The notes below the pieces were generated by a model. It was not told the DNA's origin. It did no database searches and worked only from the letters and a program-made list of their open reading frames with translations. DNA of 22,321 nt. Source: Chara braunii (taxonomy: Eukaryota; Streptophyta; Charophyceae; Charales; Characeae). The stretch's first letter is position 1. The number at the start of each line of letters is the position of its first letter. Positions 16,331 to 22,321 of the stretch are shown piece by piece. A program made the position numbers and the translations under genes. Location: NCBI GenBank assembly GCA_003427395.1, contig BFEA01000657.1:43950-66270 (forward strand). The letters are read 5' to 3'.

Positions 16331-17060
16331 GAAATTGGTACTAAAAAACGAAGACTGGGAATAGGGACCCAAGCAGCAGGCAGGAGTAAACGACATGAAG
16401 GCTACATTTCGAGAAGGTGGAATGATTCTCGGCGTTTCTTGCTTTGACAATGATCCAAGTCGACCCTTCTTCGTGGAAACAGACGCAGGACCTACTGCTT
16501 TGGGTGGTGTTCTGATCCAGAAAGATGAAGGAGGACAAAAAGGTCCTTTGAGATTTGAAAGTCGAACCTTGAATACTGCTGAGCGTAATTATTCCTAATT
16601 CAAGAAAGAAACACTTGCTGTCCTTCATTGTCTTCGTACATTCAGGAAGTATGTACTTGGAAGACGTTTTCTTCTGCGAATGGATCCGACTGCTCTGACT
16701 CAATCATTGAGAAATTATTCTCCATCAAATCCAACTGTCGCTTGGTGGTTAACATATATATGGATGTTTGATTTTGAAATCGAGCGTATTTCCGGTACTC
16801 AAAACAAGGCAAATGGATTGAGCCGCATCGAATGGGATTCATCTGAGGATCAGGCGAAAGACTCAATCCCTCTGGACAGCTTCCTCGATAAGGAGGAACA
16901 TCGACTAAGTATTAATTTTGTTAATTACTTCGAGAATGCTTCTTTTCGATCTGGAAAATCTGTTTGAAATGCATCTAATTCTTATCAGGTACGTTTTGAA
17001 CTGGTTACAGGTGAAGCTTTTATTGAAGAAGATCCATGGGGAGAGAGGACATCAGAACAA
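16331..17060 (+). pseudogene. pol: RT connection and RNase H, copy B
   Basis: RNase H features are ETDAGPTALGGVLIQKDEGG, RTLNTAERNYS, the KKETLAVLHCLRTFRKYVLG helix and FLLRMDPTALTQSLRNYS. The tether ERISGTQNKANGLSRIEWD has Asn where the family usually has Asp in the NxADxLSR motif. A TAA replaces CAA after NYS (16596-16598). Further downstream a TGA (near 16965) interrupts GKSV-stop-NAS. The segment remains in one phase into the integrase region. Confidence 0.88.
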
Positions 17061-17596
17061 ATGATGAGTTTTGCATTATCTGACTCTATCAATATTACAG
17101 ATGAATCTCTGACGATCGCGGGAGGTCACGAGCAAGTTGACAAAGCCTCTAGAACTTGTGGGGGCTTGTTATTCCCCGTGAATTCCTTGATTCAGGAAGA
17201 TCATCACGAGATGATGCCAGAAGAAGGAGGGAGTAGTGGGATCAAGGAAGTTTTCCGTGAAAGTGAATGTGATGAAATCTATCCGAAAATTGGATTGTGG
17301 TTGAATGGGGAAATTGATGAAGGAGAGATCGATCCAGAAGTTCGCTTGAAAAGTAAGGATTTTGTTGTCGGGTTTGGCCATCACTTCAAAAAGTCAGACA
17401 ATGGTATTCCAAGGAGAGTGTTATGTGGATTAACCAGGCAGCTTAATGTGATTGTCGCTCTGCATGATGGAATAGCAGGCGGTCACAGATCGGCACGAGT
17501 CACACTGCGAAAAATTCAACATCTTTACTTCTGGAAGGAATCGAAAAAATGGTTGTTGACTTTTGTAGTTCCTACGTCTTTCAAGTCTCTCTCTCT
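17061..17596 (+). pseudogene. Integrase N-terminal HHCC domain, truncated, copy B
   Basis: Both histidines are present (ALHDGIAGGHRSARVTLRKI; first His 17463-17465). A 1-base deletion near 17536 shifts the frame after HLYFW. In the restored phase the last Cys is Tyr (CSSY rather than CSSC). Similarity to integrase ends at exactly the same codon as copy A, followed by a short CT run and composite module 5. No DDE core is present. Confidence 0.87.
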
Positions 17597-18572
17597 CAAA
17601 GCAGAGGTCAAAGTTCTAGCCCATGTCCAGTCCCACACGTTGCCCTGGCGTTGGCCTGCCCCTGCAAACCCGTTGACCTGGGTCTGTGCAAGACGCTGTT
17701 TTCAGGTCTACCTAGGGTTGGACTTGGGATTGGACCTGTGGTTGGACCTGTGGACGCACGGAGGCAGGACCTGGTCTCGCCCTGTACCTTCATTGACCTG
17801 TGTCTGGGCCCGCATGTGGTGAGGTTTACGTAAGCCGCCTCGCAGGCCTGTGTCGATGTTGACTGGGCCTGTGTCATGTTGACGTGCACCTTGGGAGGCA
17901 GGCAGACAGACAGAGAGACAAATAGGAAGACAGGGAAAGACGAAAACAGGGAGGCAGGCATGGCAGACAGGCAAGCAGACATGCCACACGCAGGCAGGCA
18001 GGCATGCAAGAGTCAGGCAGGCATGCAGCGGACAGGCAGGCAAGAATGTAGCAGACGGGCACGCAGGCAGGCAGGCATGCAGCAGTCAGGCAGGCATGCA
18101 GCAGACAAGCAGGCAAGCATGCAGCAGATGGGCACGCGGCGGTTGACGTGGACCTTGGGAACATGCAGCACGCAAGCAGGCAGGCATGCAACAGTCAGGC
18201 AGGCATGCAACAGACAGGCAGGCGGGCATGCAGGCAAGCATGCAACAGGCAAACATACAGCACATAGGCAGGCAGCACGCAGGCAGGCATGCAACAGACA
18301 GGCAGGCAAGCATGCAGCAGACATGCAGGCAAACATGCAGAGACTTTGCCTGGGTCTACGGTCTGGACTTTGGCTGGGTCCACAACCTAACTGAACCACC
18401 CAACCACGCTACCACCCAACCACCCAACGAACCACCTAATCGAACCACCCAATGATCAATCCACCCAACCATGTAACCCAATCACCCAACCACCCAACCA
18501 CCCAACGAACCGCCTAATCCTACCACCCAACGATCAGTGGCAGACGTTGACTTTTTGTTGTTGTTGTTGTTG
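17597..18572. repeat. Composite repeat module 5
   Basis: It begins at CAAAGCAGAGGTCAAAG, without the GACCC start or the T run that precede the other full modules, because it is joined directly to the CT tract ending the integrase. Sub-blocks: TTGACC segment to about 17891, GCAGGCATG array 17892-18342, ACCCAACC array 18381-18533. The ending GATCAGTGGCAGACGTTGAC is shared with modules 1, 3 and 6. Confidence 0.86.
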
Positions 18573-18597
18573 TTTTTTTTTTTTTTTTTTTTTTTTT
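18573..18597. repeat. T25 homopolymer after a (TTG)n run
   Basis: GACTTTTTGTTGTTGTTGTTG leads into 25 T, then GGACCCGCCCC. On the minus strand this is a poly-A ending in CAACAACAA. Confidence 0.95.
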
Positions 18598-19534
18598 GGA
18601 CCCGCCCCTTTCAAAGCAGAGGTCCAAGTTCTAACCCGTGTCCAGTCCCACATGTTACCATCGCGCTTGTCTGCCCCTGCAACCCTGTTGACCTGGGTCT
18701 GTAGGACCTGCTCTCGCCCTGTACCTCCGTTCACCTGGGTATGGGCCCCCGTGTGGTGAGGGCACACCTGTTGATCAGCTGACCGGGCTGGTCCACGCCC
18801 AGGTGCAAGTCCTTCCCGGTGTCTAGTTCTAGGGGTTGACCTGCCCCTGATCTGCGGGTCTGTACCCGTTGACATGGGTCTGGGCCTGGGTTGTTGATTG
18901 GGTCTGCGCCTGTACGCAGGCAGGCACGAATGCAGCAGACAGGCAGGCAAGCATGTAGCAGACGGGCACGCAGGCAGGCAGGCAGGCAGCAGTCAGGCAG
19001 GCATGCAGCAGACAGGCAGGCAAGCATGCAGTAGACGGGCACGCGGCGGTTGACGTGGACCTTGGGAACATGCAGCACGCAGGCAGGCATGCATGCTGCA
19101 ATTAGGCAGGCTTGCAGGAGACAGGAAGGCAGACATGCAGCAGACAGGCAGGCAAGCATGGAGCAGGCAGACATGCAGCACATAGGCAGGCAGCACGCAG
19201 GCAGGCATGCAGCAGTCAGGCAGGCATGCAGCAGACAGGCAGGCAGGCATGCAACATACAGGCAAGCAAGCATGCAGCAGACAGACAGACAAGCATGCAG
19301 AGACTTTGCCTGGGTTTACGGTCTGGACTTTGGCTGGATCAACAACCTGACTGAACCACCCAACCACTCAATCACCCAGCCACAATACCACCCAGCCACC
19401 CAACGAACCACCTAACCGAACCACCCAACGATCAATCCACCCAACCATGTAACCCAGTCACCCAATCACCCAACGAACCGCCTAACCCTACCACCCAACG
19501 ATCAGTGGCAGAAGTTGACTTTTTGTTGTTGCTG
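18598..19534. repeat. Composite repeat module 6 (variant with GAGGGCACAC segment)
   Basis: After the usual start, the TTGACC segment diverges near 18700 and contains GAGGGCACACCTGTTGATCA and CTGACCGGGCTGGTCCACGC, which are not in modules 1-5. The GCAGGCATG array is 18915-19305 and the ACCCAACC array 19340-19502. This variant is shared only with module 7, marking a separate subfamily. Confidence 0.83.
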
Positions 19535-19560
19535 TTTTTTTTTTTTTTTTTTTTTTTTTT
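19535..19560. repeat. T26 homopolymer
   Basis: It follows GTTGACTTTTTGTTGTTGCTG and precedes GCCCCGCCTC, the same arrangement as between modules 5 and 6. Confidence 0.95.
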
Positions 19561-20110
19561 GCCCCGCCTCTTTCAAAGCAGAGGTCCAAGTTATAGCCCG
19601 TGTCCAGTCCCACACGTTGCCCTGGCGCTGGTCTGCCTCTGCAACCCCGTTGACCTGGGTCTGTGCCCGATGCTGTTTTTTGGTCTACCTAGGGTCGGAC
19701 TTGGGCTTGGACCTGTGGTTGGACTTGTGGACGCATGGAGGCAGGACCTGGTCTCGCCCTGTACCTCTGTTGACCCGGGTCTGGGCCCGCGTGTGGTGAG
19801 GGCACACATGCTAACCAGCTGACCGGGCTGGTCCACGCCTAGCTGCAAGTCCTGTCCGGTGTCCAGTTTCAGGGGTTGACCTGCCACTAGTCTGCGGGTG
19901 TGTACCCGTTGACCTGGGTCTGGGCCTGGGTTGTTGATTGGGTCTGCGCCTGTGCCCCTTTGAGTGGGGTATGGGCCCAGACCTGTTTTTTTCTTTTTTT
20001 TTTTAGCATTGACCTTTTTTTTTTTTTTTTTTTTAGCACGGACCTAGGCCCGGGTTGTTGATTGGGTCTGGGTCTGTGCCCCTTTGAATTGGGTATGGGC
20101 CCAGACCTGT
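19561..20110. repeat. Composite repeat module 7 with TTGACC/GGGTCTG tandem words
   Basis: The first ~400 bases match module 6, including the GAGGGCACAC variant. It lacks the GCAGG array. Instead, a segment of about 100 bases (GGCCTGGGTTGTTGATTGGG ... GTATGGGCCCAGACCTG) is repeated at about 19922-19989 and 20047-20109. T tracts (19994-20004 and 20015-20034) lie between the copies. No gene is seen. Confidence 0.78.
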
Positions 20111-20231
20111 ACTTATATGTCTATATAGGTTGGACTCACATTGACCTCGGTGAGAAACAGGCCCTTAAAGACCCAAGCCCTGACTATTGACTTGGACCTG
20201 ACGCATGCTTGACAGTGCAACTGTGAAAGGA

Positions 20232-20271
<40 letters not shown>

Positions 20272-20554
20272 CCTTAGTCCCAGGAGCATCCCAAAGTTCA
20301 GACAGACAGACTGGCATACGTGGCCCAGGCAGACGGCCAGCCAGCCAGCCAGACGTGCAGGCGAGCAGGCAGACAGGCAGGCAGAGAGAGGCAAACAGAA
20401 AGGCGTTGACCTGGCCCTGGCCCACAGACGCCCCTGCAGGCAGACATGCAGATGGTCGGCGCAGATGGTCAAGCGTCTGCTCCATGTCGACAATTATCGG
20501 CGGATGTTGACCTGGCGCTGACCCACGGACGCCCCATGCAGACAGTCATCTAAT
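20111..20554. repeat. Transitional sequence with T29 tract and a partial tandem duplication
   Basis: A T29 run lies at 20234-20262. A GCAGGCAGACAG-type segment spans about 20290-20400. Two related copies begin GTTGACCTGGC(C/G)CTG(G/A)CCCA at 20405 and 20506. Each reaches GGTCGGCGCAGATGGTCAAG, ending near 20477 and 20612; the second contains an extra stretch of about 40 bases. The second copy runs into the broken gene that follows. No coding is supported before 20555. Confidence 0.65.
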
Positions 20555-22078
20555 TTGCAGTTGGCATATTCTTTGTTCTTCGTGGTGGTCGGCGCAGATG
20601 GTCAAGCGTCCGCGCAAGATAACGCCGCGGTCAAGACGCATGGTCGGAGAGCGAGTGCGGGATCATCACGCTCCGATGTGCCGATGCATATCGATGAAGC
20701 AGATGATCTAGATGTTTCGTATGATCACTACATCTATGATGATGATACCAAAATGCATAAGTACGTTCAAGATTGTGAACAATATGCGTATACCATGGCG
20801 AGGGAGATGCATGATATGGAACAGCGTCGCCATCAATCGAATGTTGTGGTGCGGTATGGTGTGGTGGGTAAGGTTCCAAATGATCATGAGGGAAGTATCT
20901 GGTAGGTTCGTTACGGACAACCAAGGACTCCGTTGGACTCAGGATGAGTTGTTGGATATGTCAAAGAAGAAGGAGGTGGAAGTGGATGAAGTTAAGAGTG
21001 CGTTGGCCAACATTGAGGTCAACGCAAAGTCAGTCATCAAAAAATTTCTTCAAGAGGAACGAAACGATGAGATGAGAGATTCCTCTGTGCCCGATATTGT
21101 GCGTGTCAAAGAAGAGGCAAAAGTTAACATGGACATTGAGATGCGGATTCGTTCTCGGATGAGGTCGAAGATTCGAGATGATTTGATTGATGAGATTGTT
21201 AAGTATAGCACCCAAGTTCATCCCCACCTGCTGGAAGAGTGTGATGGTTTGCGTTGACGACTTGAAAAGGCGGAATGTGCAGTGAGGAGATTGTTGTCCT
21301 GTCGTGGCCTGGCGTGGGAAGATCCATCTTCTCGAAATGCAGTCTTTGATTTTCGATCAACTGAAAGTTTTGAGGCTCTTCCGAAAAGCGATCTAATTGC
21401 GATGTTACATTCACTTCGAACTGTTGTTTCTGAGCTGGCTCACAGAAATGCAATGTTGGAGGTGCAAAATGTCATGCAGTTTCCTGTTAGTGACAACCAG
21501 ATGAGGGCAACAATGGTCAATTTTGGCCAATTGTATAAGGAGGCACGCGAAGAGTTGATGGATGTTGTGTTTGGGATTACCACTCCAAGTTTTATTGGGC
21601 TCAACGTCACGATGAGCAGGTGTATCAACTTAGGAAATTGCTTGGCGACGTCATGCTCGCTCATTCGCCAAAGCGATTTATGGAGGAGTCAAGCAATATG
21701 AAGAAGGAGTTGAATGTTCTTGCAAGCATGAATAAAGAACATGAAAAAAGACTCAATGAGACTGCGGTTGCATTGGTGGAATCTTTGAATCGCCAATGTC
21801 CTAGATGTCGTCGAACATATTGGGCATGATTGGACTTTACAAGGATAAATGAATTATCGGTCGTTAAACCGAAATGTGATGGGAACACAAACATTTATCC
21901 AAATGAACATAGTCAGGTCAATGAGGACGATGGATTTGCGATGGAAGAAAAGAGGAAGCGACTTCGCGAATTGGCAGAGAAACATAAACAAGAATGAAAG
22001 AGGAGGGAGGAGAGGAAACAGGCGAAGAATGTAGGGTGTAGGGATGACGATAGTTGCAAAGGGAGAAAGGAGCTATAA
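20555..22078 (+). pseudogene. Broken, unrecognised coiled-coil gene with C-terminal CPRC motif
   Basis: Coding-like sequence spans three segments. First, 20555-20905 has its first in-phase ATG at 20684 (MHIDEADDLDVSYDHYIYDD). Next, about 20890-21585 in another phase holds RWTQDELLDMSKKKEVEVDE and LVDEIVKYSTQVHPHLLEEC-like helices. Last, about 21585-22078 returns to the first phase with FYWAQRHDEQVYQLRKLLGD, CPRCRRTYW, NELSVVKPKCDGNTNIYPNE and EEKRKRLRELAEKHKQE. In-phase TGA codons occur at 21255-21257, 21827-21829 and 21995-21997. The final stop is TAA at 22076-22078. Composition is mostly charged helix. I do not recognise a family; it could be a decayed host gene or a gag-like ORF of another element. 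Introns could explain one phase change but not the TGAs. Confidence 0.5.
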
Positions 22079-22321
22079 ATAGAAGATAAAAAAATGTTGT
22101 TTGTTGTTCTAACTATAAGCGCATTGTTTGATGTATTGTTAGATACGTACATGAGTGGAGCTTCGTGGACAGGATGATGCCGGAGTGGGAGTGGGTAGAG
22201 TGAGACGGATAACGAGGAGGTGGAGTGGGATGGTGGGAAGAACGCGTGAATTCACTTTGTTTTTATTCCATTAATCATGATGACACTTGAAAGTGTTTTT
22301 TGATAAAACTCTTGAACGTGT
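22079..22321. other. 3' flank, nothing recognised
   Basis: AT-rich sequence follows the last stop, then a GTGGAG-rich stretch. A small ACACTT-GA-AAGTGT hairpin lies near 22286-22299. No gene or RNA signature is seen. The hairpin is too short to interpret. Confidence 0.4.

Larger units (their letters stand above)
9434..17590 (+). repeat. Compound tandem repeat unit B (~8.15 kb)
   Basis: This is the right copy of the duplicated unit, in the same orientation and order as unit A. It differs by a 31-base G run, a 27-base A insertion, different stops and indels in the element, and a clean module 4 without the adapter chimera. At its right end the CT tract is only about six units long and leads directly into composite module 5. 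The minus-strand ORF, GA tract and inverted repeat that would start a third unit are missing. Confidence 0.9.
12031..17596 (+). mobile_element. Truncated Ty3/gypsy LTR retrotransposon, copy B
   Basis: This is the better preserved copy. It has a perfect tRNA-Asp PBS, gag start ATG present, and a single gag-protease-linker phase with stops but no frameshift. The RT-RNase H region has a 1-base deletion (near 15708) and a 13-base deletion (at 16202/16203). The integrase HHCC region has a 1-base deletion near 17536. The 3' end is at the same integrase position as copy A. It is non-autonomous and non-functional. Confidence 0.94.

Noticed and set aside
1230-17590. Units A and B as two haplotypes or a duplicated assembly contig
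   Set aside because: Roughly 9% mismatch in the stretch compared, many private indels and different tract lengths make this unlikely, though long reads are needed to exclude it.
20555-22078. A variant genetic code with TGA as a sense codon, because the stops in this gene are TGA
   Set aside because: The retroelement copies show TGA arising from CGA by single changes and also carry TAA and TAG stops, so ordinary decay explains it.

Overview
The window looks like repeat-dense nuclear DNA of a eukaryote. It carries decayed Ty3/gypsy retrotransposon copies, a primer-binding site of the plant tRNA-Asp type, very long CT, T, A and G tracts, and no compact gene order. The gag sequence and the GCAGGCATG/TTGACC repeats resemble, from memory, sequence common in charophyte algae (Chara braunii is the closest match I can think of). 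That organism call is an inference and was not tested by any search.

Layout. Bases 1-1230 hold unrecognised sequence followed by CT microsatellites with short interspersed minisatellite units. Bases 1230-17590 are two tandem, diverged copies of one ~8.15-kb compound unit: unit A 1230-9433 and unit B 9434-17590. Each unit contains, in order: a CT tract; a minus-strand E/R-rich coiled-coil ORF remnant; a GA tract; a perfect 11-bp inverted repeat; two composite repeat modules (TTGACC-rich segment, GCAGGCATG array, ACCCAACC array, poly-T); and then a 5.5-kb truncated Ty3/gypsy element. That element reads LTR remnant, PBS, gag with zinc knuckle, protease, reverse transcriptase, RNase H and the integrase HHCC finger. 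Both element copies stop at the same point just after the integrase zinc-finger cysteines, where a CT tract takes over. The DDE integrase core and the 3' LTR are therefore missing from both. Bases 17597-20110 carry three more composite modules. Bases 20110-20560 are transitional repeats. Bases 20555-22078 hold a broken, unrecognised coiled-coil gene, and the rest is featureless.

Condition of the genes. No element gene is intact. Copy A has lost its gag start codon and its protease catalytic Asp. Copy B has lost the zinc-knuckle His. The copies carry mostly different stops and indels, several of them CGA to TGA. They share one RT stop and the integrase truncation, so the element was already dead when the 8-kb unit was duplicated. 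B keeps one gag-protease-linker frame over 2.8 kb, broken only by stops, and in both copies pol lies in the -1 frame relative to it.

Assembly warning. Bases 3416-3453 are exactly the 38-bp Nextera mate-pair junction (two Tn5 mosaic ends). They are followed by a stray RNase H fragment from another retroelement and a single N at 3580. The segment 3416-3580 is a library or assembly chimera, not native sequence. The clearest results here are this artefact, the tandem compound unit and the recurrent composite module; I see no functional novel system.
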